Source: Bacillota bacterium
Lineage (GTDB): Bacteria > Bacillota > Clostridia > Christensenellales > Aristaeellaceae
Direction of reading: 5' to 3'
DNA length: 26,733 bases
Assembly: GCA_023392515.1 (NCBI GenBank)
Contig: JAEVYX010000075.1
Coordinates: 1 to 26,733 of the forward strand
This document shows, piece after piece, positions 16,061-24,135 of the stretch. The translations under genes and the position numbers were made by a program. The first letter of the stretch is position 1, and every line of letters begins with the position of its first letter. The notes below the pieces were generated by a model, which was not told where the DNA came from, did not search any database, and saw only the letters and a list, made by a program, of their open reading frames with translations.

Positions 16061-16316
16061 AAAAAGCGCTCCTTTCTCTTTCACAGTATTCCTGGCGAGA
16101 GGATAGCATCATAGAGAAGGGAACGCCCGCTTTATGCCTGAAAGGCGCGATTTTCTGCTTAGTGTTGTCGCATTTTAGAGGGTATTGTCAAGAATTATGT
16201 GCAAAAAGGAATGCAGTCCCTAGCGGAAAGAGATTAGCCAGGAACGGAAGGCTCCTCCACATCAGAAATGATTATAGCACAAAAAGTGCCCATACCTGCA
16301 TTGCTTTGCAAAAGAA
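16061..16316. other. Intergenic region, promoter-like elements only
   Basis: Between the cysteine-rich gene and the second diguanylate cyclase gene there is no coding frame with a ribosome site. On the minus strand there is a TATAAT within a GCAC-TTTTT-GTGC context near 16275 and a TTGACA near 16190. Neither has a full partner hexamer at the right distance, so the promoter of the small gene is uncertain. Confidence 0.4.
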
Positions 16317-16350
16317 TGCACCGCCTCCCTGAAATCCGAGAAACGGTGCA
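16311..16350 (-). terminator. Probable terminator of the second diguanylate cyclase gene
   Basis: On the minus strand TGCACCG (16350-16344) pairs with CGGTGCA (16323-16317) around a 20-base loop, followed by TTCTTTTG. It lies 55 bases past the stop codon. The T run is interrupted, so strength is moderate. Confidence 0.45.
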
Positions 16351-16404
16351 TGAAAGATCCGCACTATTTCGTTTTTGCAGCAGCGTTACCCTCAGTACAT
16401 ATTT

Positions 16405-18234
16405 CTAAACGTTGATGATGCACTGGTTTCGCCCACCGACTTTTCCCCGGTAAAGCGCCTTATCAGCCGTGGCAATTATAGCGTCGATGGAGGTACGCTC
16501 CGGACACCGGCATAAACCGATGGTAATCGTAACACGCTTTCCAATATCCTCATGACGGTAATCAGCTACTGCCATCCTTATTTCATCTGCCTTTGCAAGA
16601 ATGGCTTCCGATTCATCAGATTCCAGCACAATCAAGAACTCTTCCCCGCCCCACCGGCCAACAAAGCCGCTATCACCAACAGCCGAGTTTAGTATTGCCG
16701 ACAAACGCACAAGGACTTCATCCCCTTTTATATGACCAAACCTATCGTTAATGTCTTTGAAATGGTCAACATCCACCAAGGCAATGCAAAAGCTGTTCTT
16801 TAGTGAAATGAGCTGTTCGATTTTTTCAAGCATCGACAGCCTGTTCGGCAGCTTGGTCAAATAATCCGTTTTGGACATGACCTCCATTTTCTCCAATGCT
16901 CCTTGCAGATCGGACGTCCTTTCCTCAACGAGGGATTCTAGGTTGCTGTTCACATGCTTCAATTCTGACAAGATCTTTTCATTCTCCTTGGAGAGCTGCT
17001 CCGCTCTGGTAAACGCGTTGGAAAATCTGGCAGACAACGTATAGGCCTGGGTAAAAGTGAAGATTGCGACACCAAGGGGAATAAGCGAAGGCGTGTTGGC
17101 AAGCGTAATCTGGTAAATCAGGTCATTAGCAAACGTTGCCCCTAAAAAAGCAAAGCCAAACAGAACGATGTTTGCAAGAGGATAATTTTTCACTACACCG
17201 ACAACCAGCCGCATGATTGCATAACCCAACAGAGTAAAACCAAGTGCGGCAAAAGCAATCAATAAAGTATCAGCCCAATGATATGGAATTAATAAGAAGA
17301 GTAACCCAAACAGTATTCCAAGAGCAACACCCGTTTTCACAAACCATTTGGCAAATAGGCCGTCCATGGTATGGTATAAGAATCCGCACAAAGCCGCAAA
17401 TCCGGCAAATACGCATAGATAGGCGATTCTTCCGTAAACGAAAAAGCCGAGATTTACATAACTGGGCAAAAAGCGCTCTCCAACCAATAGCATACGAAGC
17501 GAAAACGAGAGGCAGAAAATGCCGAAATAGATTGGTGCGCGATCCTTCGGCCGCATAAAGTACAGCCCGAAATGATAAATTCCCATAATGAGCAGCATGC
17601 CAAACAGGAATAAATCCCTGCCTAAGCCCAACTGTCCTTCCCGGGAAATCTGGGATGCCAGTCCGATTTTGGGTGCTGCAATTGAAATATCGCCTGCCCA
17701 AAAATCCGACGTATGATAAATCAGCTCCACTTCATCACTCTCCGGCTGGAAATAAGTATTGAGTATACTGTAAAAGGGCGTGCTGCTTTCTCGGTCTGTT
17801 CCGACCTTTCCCACTTCCCCGTACAAGTTCCCATCAACATAGAGCTGATAAGAGGTCAATACAATATCCGTCCTTAGTGCATAGGGTTTCGTATGTTCAG
17901 GAAGCTTGATAACAAGCCTCATCGTACCATAAAACTGATTTTCCGGGAACGGCTTTACGGATGCCATGCTCGTTGGGGTGCTCGGGATCTCAATGGGTAT
18001 TGGCAAAACGTCAACACCCTTTTCGAAGTCTTCGTGGGTCAGGAATTGATTAAAGTAAAATGACCATTCACCTTTTAGCGTAACAATCCCGTTTTTTTCA
18101 AAGGACCAACTGCTCAAATCCAAAACGCCATCCATCGACTTGGGCGGCTGAAGCGCAATAGGCCTGTTCAAAAAGAAGAGAGCGAGCGAAAACGTGATTG
18201 AAATCGCTAAAAACAAAACAATTAATCTTTTCAT
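16405..18234 (-). CDS. 7TMR-DISM-type diguanylate cyclase
   Basis: A 609-residue sensor enzyme. Residues about 5-22 form an uncleaved or cleaved N-terminal membrane segment. Residues 30-185 match the extracellular 7TMR-DISM carbohydrate-like sensor domain (GEWSFYFNQFL, FYGTMRLVIKLP). Residues about 190-400 carry seven membrane helices. Residues 405-460 form a coiled coil (AEQLSKENEKILSELKHVN). The GGDEF domain starts at SKTDYLTKLPNRLSM, with GGEEF at 529-533, so a functional active site is expected. No RxxD I-site is present. The ATG at 18234 is chosen, with AGGGAAAG upstream; a GTG 33 bases earlier is also in frame. It likely converts an outside ligand signal into c-di-GMP. The 214 bases upstream hold only a 12-bp palindrome (18322-18333). 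Confidence 0.9.
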   Translation of the reverse strand: MKRLIVLFLAISITFSLALFFLNRPIALQPPKSMDGVLDLSSWSFEKNGIVTLKGEWSFYFNQFLTHEDFEKGVDVLPIPIEIPSTPTSMASVKPFPENQFYGTMRLVIKLPEHTKPYALRTDIVLTSYQLYVDGNLYGEVGKVGTDRESSTPFYSILNTYFQPESDEVELIYHTSDFWAGDISIAAPKIGLASQISREGQLGLGRDLFLFGMLLIMGIYHFGLYFMRPKDRAPIYFGIFCLSFSLRMLLVGERFLPSYVNLGFFVYGRIAYLCVFAGFAALCGFLYHTMDGLFAKWFVKTGVALGILFGLLFLLIPYHWADTLLIAFAALGFTLLGYAIMRLVVGVVKNYPLANIVLFGFAFLGATFANDLIYQITLANTPSLIPLGVAIFTFTQAYTLSARFSNAFTRAEQLSKENEKILSELKHVNSNLESLVEERTSDLQGALEKMEVMSKTDYLTKLPNRLSMLEKIEQLISLKNSFCIALVDVDHFKDINDRFGHIKGDEVLVRLSAILNSAVGDSGFVGRWGGEEFLIVLESDESEAILAKADEIRMAVADYRHEDIGKRVTITIGLCRCPERTSIDAIIATADKALYRGKVGGRNQCIINV

Positions 18235-18448
18235 ATCATTACTTTCCCTATTCTGCCCAATCCGCACCCGGATCGTGTATAAAGTCTGTTAAACGTGAAG
18301 ATAGCACCAATCTGCCAATAGATGAAGCTTCATACTTTTTTCAGTAATTATGTTATATGTTTTTTGTTCAAATCCTTCATTTTACAAACTTTCTATACGA
18401 CCGCATGCCGTTTTCCTGCATACCTGGCAATTGACTATTAGAATGGCA

Positions 18449-19333
18449 TCACAGCCCTGTTTCCTGCATCAAATCAAGAAAAGCCTTGAGCGCCGCGGAC
18501 ATCCACTTGTCTTTATGGTAAAGCACTTGTGTAAATATCAGGAGTTCCGGCCCCATCCAATTCAGTTTTACAAGTATTTTTTGGCGAAGCTCTTCTTCCA
18601 CAGCGGTCAGCGGCAGCAGTGTGATGCCCATTCCGCTTAAGACCAGCTGCTTGATTGCCTGTACATTGCCGGTTTCAATAACAGAACGGGGCTTTACATG
18701 ATACTGTGACATGATGGTATCAAAAAGCGCCCTGTAGCCGCAGCAGGATTCCGTTAAAATCAAGGGTTCATTCGATAAGTCTTCGGGATAAGCAGTAACT
18801 CTGCTGGCAAAAGGGTGTTCGGGCGAGCATAAAAGAGCCATTGGTTCCGGGGCTTGCAGTGCCGTTATGAATTCGCTATCGGCTATTTTCTGATCAACAA
18901 AAAATGATATATCCATCGCATTATTCTTGAGGGAGTGCAGAAATTCAACTTTTGAACCAAACTTGATTAATATCTCCACATCAGGATAGCGCAAATGATA
19001 CTCTTTTAGAAGTTTGGGCAGCCTTGTCACGCACAAGGATTCAACTGCGCCAATTACCAAAGGGCCGCTGGGTTTATCCGAATTGCCGGCTATGCTTTTC
19101 GCATCGTTTGACAGTTTCAATATCTGTTCCGCAATTGGCAGCAGCCTTTTTCCCTCAGGCGTTAATGCGATATTGCGGCCCAGGCGCTCAAACAGCCTTA
19201 CATTCAGTTCCCGCTCAAGCATTTGAATTTGAGCCGTTACGGAGGATTGAGCGTATCCCAGGTCCATGGCTGCTTTTGAAAAGCTTTGAAGTTTGGCGAT
19301 TGCAATAAACGCATTCAATTGCCGCATTTCCAT
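18449..19333 (-). CDS. LysR-family transcriptional regulator
   Basis: A 294-residue LTTR. The N-terminal helix-turn-helix (residues 2-62) reads MRQLNAFIAIAKLQSFSKAA, then SSVTAQIQMLERELNVRLFER. The rest is the two-lobed inducer-binding domain. The start is uncertain: ATGs at 19333 and 19327 are both possible, neither with a good ribosome site; the frame also continues upstream to a TTG. It is divergent from the DinB-like gene across a short gap containing a direct repeat suited to an LTTR. It probably controls itself and that neighbour. Inducer unknown. Confidence 0.9.
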   Translation of the reverse strand: MEMRQLNAFIAIAKLQSFSKAAMDLGYAQSSVTAQIQMLERELNVRLFERLGRNIALTPEGKRLLPIAEQILKLSNDAKSIAGNSDKPSGPLVIGAVESLCVTRLPKLLKEYHLRYPDVEILIKFGSKVEFLHSLKNNAMDISFFVDQKIADSEFITALQAPEPMALLCSPEHPFASRVTAYPEDLSNEPLILTESCCGYRALFDTIMSQYHVKPRSVIETGNVQAIKQLVLSGMGITLLPLTAVEEELRQKILVKLNWMGPELLIFTQVLYHKDKWMSAALKAFLDLMQETGL

Positions 19334-19412
19334 TTCGCGCACCAACTTATCATTTTTTCCGAACAAACATATAGAATATATCAATTTTACTAAACGGCAG
19401 TCCTATGATACC

Positions 19413-19441
19413 ATACTTGCAAGCATTTGGAAATACTTGCA
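19413..19441. promoter_or_regulatory. Direct repeat, likely LysR binding region
   Basis: ATACTTGCA occurs at 19413-19421 and 19433-19441, exactly 20 bases apart. The same stretch contains the interrupted dyad TGCAAG-N12-CTTGCA (19418-19441). It lies between the LysR gene and the DinB-like gene, where an LTTR would bind to control both. Confidence 0.5.
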
Positions 19442-19471
19442 TGTAATCTGATTTGAAAGGGTGATTTCGAC

Positions 19472-19951
19472 ATGGAGGAATTCAAAAGAAATAACCAGGA
19501 GCTGCTAATGCTGATCAATCAGTGGGAACCGAGACTATTGAAGCTTCCTGAAGATGTGGTAACTCAGCGGAGAAACAGCCAAAACAGGACCATCAAGCAA
19601 ATTTTAGGGCATATGATCGATTCAGCGTCGAACAATACTCACAGGATTATACATTTGCAATATCAAGCCAGCCCATTGATTTTTCCCGATTACGCAAACC
19701 TTGGCAATAATGACCGGTGGATTGCGATACAAAACTATCAGGATGAAAAATGGGAAGATTTGATCCAGTTGTGGAAGTACGCCAATCTTCACATCGCCCA
19801 TGTTATCGACAATATAAGCACGGACAAATTGGGCAACGTATGGATCAGCGCACTAAATGATGCCATATCGCTAAAAGTGATGGCATTGGATTACCTGCGG
19901 CATATCAAGTTGCATTTGAATGAAATTCAGGAGCTTATCAATATTGAATAA
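19472..19951 (+). CDS. DinB-superfamily protein
   Basis: A 159-residue four-helix-bundle protein of the DinB/YfiT fold. The three histidines that bind a metal in this fold are seen at His47 (LGHMID) and in the last helix His144 and His148 (YLRHIKLHL). Family roles include thiol-dependent transfer and damage-associated functions; none can be assigned here. AAAGGG lies upstream of the ATG. It is monocistronic and followed by a strong bidirectional terminator. It is divergent from the LysR gene, which probably regulates it. Confidence 0.8.
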   Translation: MEEFKRNNQELLMLINQWEPRLLKLPEDVVTQRRNSQNRTIKQILGHMIDSASNNTHRIIHLQYQASPLIFPDYANLGNNDRWIAIQNYQDEKWEDLIQLWKYANLHIAHVIDNISTDKLGNVWISALNDAISLKVMALDYLRHIKLHLNEIQELINIE

Positions 19952-19997
19952 GCAGTCAAATGATGGCGTGCAAACAGAAGTCCGCCGCAGCGTGTCA

Positions 19998-20029
19998 AAA
20001 AAGAGGCCTGTAACCCAGGCCCCCTTTTT
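19998..20029. terminator. Bidirectional terminator between DinB-like gene and hcp
   Basis: GGCCTG (20005-20010) pairs with CAGGCC (20016-20021), with A-rich and T-rich flanks (AAAAAA before, CCCTTTTT after). The flanks also pair with each other. It sits between two convergent genes and can stop transcription from both sides. Confidence 0.8.
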
Positions 20030-20080
20030 GGAGATTGGCATCTCCATAAATTAAATATATTAAGCTTAGAGAATGGCTTT

Positions 20081-21730
20081 TTATTTGCCTTCCGGCCCGA
20101 AGAACAGCTCCATATCGTCCTCCACGGTGCCGATTCCGGCGATTCCGAAATTCTCCACCAGCACCTTTGCCACATAAGGGGAAAGGAACGCCGGCAGGGT
20201 GGGGCCCAGGTGGATGTTCTTCACGCCCAGGTAGAGCAGCGCCAGGAGTACGATCACGGCTTTTTGCTCGTACCAGGCAATGTTGTACACAATGGGCAGG
20301 TCGTTGATGTCAGATAGGCCAAAGGCTTCCTTCAATTTCAGGGCGATCAGCGCCAGGGAGTAGGAATCGTTGCACTGCCCGGCATCCAGTACCCTTGGGA
20401 TTCCGCCGATATCGCCCAGGTTCAGTTTGTTGTAGCGATATTTGGCGCAGCCAGCGGTGAGGATCACACTGTCCTTGGGGAGCGCCTTGGCAAAATCGGT
20501 ATAGTAGTTTCTCCCCTTCTGCCGGCCGTCGCAGCCCGCCATCACCACAAACTTCTTGATCGCGCCGGATTTTACGGCATCCACAACCTTGTCCGCCAGG
20601 GCCATTACCTGGTTATGGGCGAACCCGCCGATGATTTCCCCCGTCTCCAGTTCCGTAGGCGGCGGGCAGGCTTTGGCGTGAGCGATGAGGGCGGAGAAAT
20701 CCTTTTCCTCGCCGATACCTCCGGGGATGTGCTTGCAGCCGGGGAATCCAGCGGCGCCGGTGGTGTACACCCGGTCCGTATAGCTGTCTTTTGGGGGAAC
20801 CAGGCAGTTGGTGGTGAGCAGGATAGGCCCGTTGAACTTTTCAAACTCCTCTTTCTGCCCCCACCAGGCGTTGCCGTAGTTGCCCACAAAGTGGGAATAC
20901 TTGCGGAAGGCCGGGTAGTAGTGGGCCGGGAGCATTTCGGAGTGGGTGTACACATCCACGCCGGTGCCTTCGGTTTGTTTGAGGAGCATTTCCATATCCC
21001 GCAGGTCATGCCCGGAAATCAAGATGCCCGGACGGCTGCCCACGCCGATGTTCACCTTGGTGATTTCGGGGTTGCCGTAGGCGGTGGTGTTGGCTGTATC
21101 CAAAAGCGCCATCCCCTGCACGCCAAATTTACCGGTTTCCAGGGTGAGGGACACAAGCCCCGGCGCGCCGATGGTATTATCCAGCGTTTTGGCAAGGGCG
21201 CTTTGCAAAAAGGCGTCAATCTCCTCGTTTTCCTGGAGCAGCACGTTGGCATGTTTCATGTAAGCCGCCAGGCCCTTCAGGCCGTAGATGACCAGCTCCC
21301 GCAGGCTGCGCACGTCCTCGTTTTCGGTGGCCAGCACGCCCACGGTTTTTGCCTTTTGAGCAAGCGCTTCAGGGCTGCTTTCCGTCCACAAGGATGCGTC
21401 GGACAACCCGTCCCGGTTTTTCAGCTGGGAAAGGAGCCTTTCCTTTTGGGCCATTGTATCCTGAATCAAAGAAACAATCCGTTCCTTGTCAAAGTTCGCA
21501 TTGGTGATGGTGGTGAAAAGATTGCCCGTCACCAGGTGGTTGATTTCCCGGCCGACCGCCTTCCCTTCCGCCCGCAAACGTGTGGCAACCTCGGAAATCC
21601 CCTTGGTCGCATATATTAAAACATCCTGCATGGCGGCTACTTCAGGATTTTTCCCGCACACGCCGGACATGGTGCAGCCCACACAGCCCGCCGCTTCCTG
21701 ACACTGATAGCAAAACATCTTATTTTCCAT
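20081..21730 (-). CDS. hcp: Hybrid cluster protein (hydroxylamine reductase)
   Basis: A 549-residue Hcp. The N-terminal [4Fe-4S] ligands follow Cys7-x2-Cys10-x8-Cys19-x5-Cys25, the spacing of the anaerobe class. The hybrid cluster ligands are visible: the THSEMLPAHYYP segment, CLVPPKDSY, GFPGCKHIPGG (persulfide cysteine), LTAGCAKYRYN and DAGQCNDSYS, followed by the WYEQKAV helix. Hcp reduces hydroxylamine in vitro and is linked to detoxifying NO or acting as a nitrosylase; it works in the cytoplasm. AGGAGG is seven bases before the ATG. No hcr reductase gene is adjacent. A palindrome and promoter sit upstream, and a Crp/Fnr gene lies 3 kb away. Confidence 0.96.
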   Translation of the reverse strand: MENKMFCYQCQEAAGCVGCTMSGVCGKNPEVAAMQDVLIYATKGISEVATRLRAEGKAVGREINHLVTGNLFTTITNANFDKERIVSLIQDTMAQKERLLSQLKNRDGLSDASLWTESSPEALAQKAKTVGVLATENEDVRSLRELVIYGLKGLAAYMKHANVLLQENEEIDAFLQSALAKTLDNTIGAPGLVSLTLETGKFGVQGMALLDTANTTAYGNPEITKVNIGVGSRPGILISGHDLRDMEMLLKQTEGTGVDVYTHSEMLPAHYYPAFRKYSHFVGNYGNAWWGQKEEFEKFNGPILLTTNCLVPPKDSYTDRVYTTGAAGFPGCKHIPGGIGEEKDFSALIAHAKACPPPTELETGEIIGGFAHNQVMALADKVVDAVKSGAIKKFVVMAGCDGRQKGRNYYTDFAKALPKDSVILTAGCAKYRYNKLNLGDIGGIPRVLDAGQCNDSYSLALIALKLKEAFGLSDINDLPIVYNIAWYEQKAVIVLLALLYLGVKNIHLGPTLPAFLSPYVAKVLVENFGIAGIGTVEDDMELFFGPEGK

Positions 21731-21793
21731 CTAATTGCCTCCTCTATCCCTCATAAGCCGTTCCAGGGCAAGAATTTTCTTTCCCATGACCAC

Positions 21794-21842
21794 ATCATAC
21801 CAAATGTATATAGAAAAATCCGTAACCATGGTTACGGATTTT
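21794..21842 (-). promoter_or_regulatory. hcp promoter with perfect palindromic site
   Basis: A perfect 28-bp palindrome spans 21815-21842, with core GTAAC-CATG-GTTAC. On the minus strand a -10 box TATGAT lies at 21799-21794. If transcription starts near 21787, the palindrome is centred at about -41.5, the position of a class II Crp/Fnr activator. The stem followed by TTTTT could also act as the terminator for the AraC gene ending at 21899. Both uses are possible. Confidence 0.6.
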
Positions 21843-21898
21843 AAAAGTATTAAAAGATTTTAAGCAACTCTTCCGCTATCCTTCACTTTCGATGCAGG

Positions 21899-22825
21899 CT
21901 ACACCCCGTCTTTCCTGCACGGCATATGCCAGTCGAGTATAACCTGCTCCGCACCGCTTTGAGCAGCATTGCAAAACCTGCTGACCGTATAAAACTCCAC
22001 CCAGTAAAATGCATCATAATCCAGCATATAGCCGTTTTTCTGTACCATGTCTGAAATGAGGATATATGCGCTGCCGATGATATCATCCAGATTTTTTGCC
22101 GCAATCTGCGCCTTTGCAGCAGTTCCGCCTTTTATGATCCTGCCTGTCATACCATCCGGAATCGGGGTTCCCACTTTGAAATATTTCCCCACAATATACG
22201 TATCCCCAAGGCCGTTATCCGCAGCAAAATCCGTCATATATCCAATCCCAATGCAGTCATCCATGCCGAGCTGATTTTCTTTCATTTCATAAAGCTTTTT
22301 ATCAAAGCCTTTCTCCCAAAAAACCTTCCACAGCTCATGGGTCGTAACGCCATAGTCCTTGCTGCTGATGCCGATAAGGAGCATATCCTCGGTATTTTCA
22401 TACTCCAGTTTTACAAGCTCTGCCATGACTCTTTTCCCTTTCAATACATAATAGGTATCATGATCATGATATGTAAAGGAAAGCGGTTGGAAGCCTTTTT
22501 CTCTATAAATTTCATTTGTGATAAGTGCAGGCGGAACAGAAAACTGCTCCTTGAATGCCCGTGTAAAGGCCGCACTGCTCTCATAGCCGCAATCCATTGC
22601 CGCTTCGGTTATATTCTTGCTTCCGGCAAGAAGCATCTGCGCGGACAGCGTGAGTTTCCGCTTTCGCACATAGCCTGCCAAGGAAATATTGCAGATATAT
22701 GTGAAAATGCGTTGATAAAGGCCCAAAGGTACCCCTACGCATTTTGCAATCTTGTCATAATCCACATGCATAATGTCATTTTCAAGAAGATCAATCACCT
22801 GCTGTGTCTGATTCAGTGCTTCCAT
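21899..22825 (-). CDS. AraC-family regulator with GyrI-like effector domain
   Basis: A 308-residue protein. Residues about 15-105 are an AraC/XylS DNA-binding domain (IAKCVGVPLGLYQRIF, then the second helix-turn-helix ITEAAMDCGYESSAAFTRAFKE is the strongest match). Residues about 120-300 resemble the GyrI/Rob effector domain (AELVKLEY, IGISSKDYGV, GDTYIVGKYFKVGTP, DAFYWVEFY). Such proteins sense small hydrophobic drugs or stress ligands. The start at 22825 follows GGAAGG with seven bases spacing; the upstream frame could extend 26 residues. CGGGATTATCCCG (22909-22921), a small palindrome upstream, may be an operator. Regulation target unknown. Confidence 0.88.
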   Translation of the reverse strand: MEALNQTQQVIDLLENDIMHVDYDKIAKCVGVPLGLYQRIFTYICNISLAGYVRKRKLTLSAQMLLAGSKNITEAAMDCGYESSAAFTRAFKEQFSVPPALITNEIYREKGFQPLSFTYHDHDTYYVLKGKRVMAELVKLEYENTEDMLLIGISSKDYGVTTHELWKVFWEKGFDKKLYEMKENQLGMDDCIGIGYMTDFAADNGLGDTYIVGKYFKVGTPIPDGMTGRIIKGGTAAKAQIAAKNLDDIIGSAYILISDMVQKNGYMLDYDAFYWVEFYTVSRFCNAAQSGAEQVILDWHMPCRKDGV

Positions 22826-23014
22826 CCGCATCCCTTCCTTCCAATCCATTATGCAACAGATCAAAAAAATCTGCTTTCCTTTTCTTGTACAATCTTTGCA
22901 CACCTATCCGGGATTATCCCGCTGCCGGCGGTCCAGTCCGAGTATACCATAAAAAGTAACACGAATGAAAAGACTCAAGCCACGATGGCTCAAGCCTTTA
23001 CATTGGATTTAATG

Positions 23015-23332
23015 TTATGCTTCATGTATATAATATTTCATCCAAGTCTCCAAGTCTGCTCCCGCAATGCTTACAATGCACACATCGTCCCATCGCTCCC
23101 GCAATGATTTCCCATCAAAGATTTTTGCATCAACCAGTTCTTTTGCGCTGTAAAATTCGGTCCCATCCGGAATATCACAATAGCCAACCCAATACGGTTT
23201 TTCATATTGCGGAAGATATCCAACGTAATGCTCCGACTCCGTTGGATCATCGGTAAAGTAAAAGCACGTTTCATCGATGGATTCTCCAGCTTCCAGTCGC
23301 TTCATAAAGAGAGCGTAATCCAAATTGGCCAT
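23015..23332 (-). CDS. Conserved-looking hypothetical protein, 105 residues
   Basis: Not recognised as a named family. The protein is acidic and aromatic-rich with no signal peptide or membrane segment. Notable stretches are GESIDETCFYFTDDP, HYVGYLPQYEKPYWVGYCDI and FDGKSLRERWDDVCIVSIAG. I chose the ATG at 23332, which has AAGG nine bases upstream; the frame extends 18 residues further without a ribosome site. An AGCCA/TGGCT stem followed by TCTTTT at about 22975-23000 may end its transcript. Its neighbours are an AraC regulator and a methyltransferase-like gene on the same strand. Confidence 0.65.
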   Translation of the reverse strand: MANLDYALFMKRLEAGESIDETCFYFTDDPTESEHYVGYLPQYEKPYWVGYCDIPDGTEFYSAKELVDAKIFDGKSLRERWDDVCIVSIAGADLETWMKYYIHEA

Positions 23333-23433
23333 AGCATTCACCTTACATTCAAGTTCCTGTTCATATATAAAAAAGCAAATCGGCATATTGAAATTTGGCA
23401 GCTTTACGGTATGCTTCTTTGAAGAATATGGTT

Positions 23434-23952
23434 CTATATGTAGCGCCTTACTTTATGCATGTACTGAATGTATTCTTCACCAAACTTTTTTATACACCAT
23501 CTTTCTTCCGACAAGATAATCCAATGCGTCGCAATTTGAAAGGCTAATAACAACACAAGCAATATCAATGACTGCGTAAGCAGGGCACATCCCAAGAAAT
23601 AAATGAAGTACGCGATATACATCGGATTTCGGGAAAAATGATAGAGTCCCGCAGTATTGATACCACTTTCCTTAGGTTTTGCAAAATCCACCACAGACTG
23701 AATACACAGCAAAATCCCCAGTCCATATATCACCAAACCCGTATAAAGCCAGAATGGATCAGCCGTAATCTTGATAAAGCCAAGATAAACAAAGATCGTG
23801 ATGTTTGAAATTTGATAAAACCAGTATGCAATTTTTTCTTTTCCAATCAGCGGCGCAAAGTATGCTGCGCGCTTTAACGCACCTTTGTTTATTATGCTTA
23901 AAAGCCCGAACCTGATAAGCAAGAGTGGTACTGCCGTCAGAAGTGCGTTCAT
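23434..23952 (-). CDS. Isoprenylcysteine carboxyl methyltransferase-like membrane protein
   Basis: A 172-residue membrane protein with four to five hydrophobic segments. The C-terminal half carries the ICMT/phospholipid methyltransferase signature: GLYHFSRNPMYIAYFIYFLG, then the HWIILSEERW glutamate pair and FGEEYIQYMHKVRRYI. These residues bind SAM in the family. The substrate in bacteria is usually unknown. The ATG at 23952 is chosen on homology of the first segment; the ribosome site (GCGAG) is weak, and a TTG-start extension exists. A terminator separates it from the riboswitch-controlled gene upstream, so shared control is only possible by readthrough. Confidence 0.8.
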   Translation of the reverse strand: MNALLTAVPLLLIRFGLLSIINKGALKRAAYFAPLIGKEKIAYWFYQISNITIFVYLGFIKITADPFWLYTGLVIYGLGILLCIQSVVDFAKPKESGINTAGLYHFSRNPMYIAYFIYFLGCALLTQSLILLVLLLAFQIATHWIILSEERWCIKKFGEEYIQYMHKVRRYI

Positions 23953-24086
23953 AGTATTCTCGCTTTCTAAAGAGGCTGACAATACAATTCGGCCAAAAAA
24001 CTGTCTGCTAAATTTTTGTTCATCTGTATAGGACCAGTAAAATTATAGCAAATTGGAAGGCGAAAAGAAACCCACGCAAATAAAGA

Positions 24087-24109
24087 CAGGCCGGAAATGT
24101 TTCGGCCTG
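24087..24109 (-). terminator. Terminator after the riboswitch-controlled gene
   Basis: CAGGCCG (24109-24103 on the minus strand) pairs with CGGCCTG (24093-24087), with a 9-base loop that can extend the stem by A-T pairs. TCTTTATTT follows. It lies 27 bases after the stop codon at 24136. Symmetric, with CTTTTG on the plus side. Confidence 0.65.
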
Positions 24110-24135
24110 CTTTTGCCATTATGACCATACGAGGG

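Noticed and set aside
18322..18333. 12-bp palindrome ATGAAGCTTCAT upstream of the 7TMR-type cyclase
   Set aside because: It is short and isolated, with no promoter clearly placed around it, so chance is a sufficient explanation.
20615..21619. Long plus-strand open frame (334 codons) opposite hcp
   Set aside because: It is antisense to a well-conserved gene and its composition is typical of shadow frames in GC-rich coding DNA.
22975..23005. Repeated GGCTTGAG segment as a strong terminator or repeat array
   Set aside because: It occurs only twice as a direct repeat, with just a 5-bp stem possible; only a weak terminator role was kept in the neighbouring gene note.
22337..23107. Plus-strand frame of 256 codons across the AraC gene and its upstream region
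   Set aside because: Most of it is antisense to the AraC-type gene, and the protein shows no domain.
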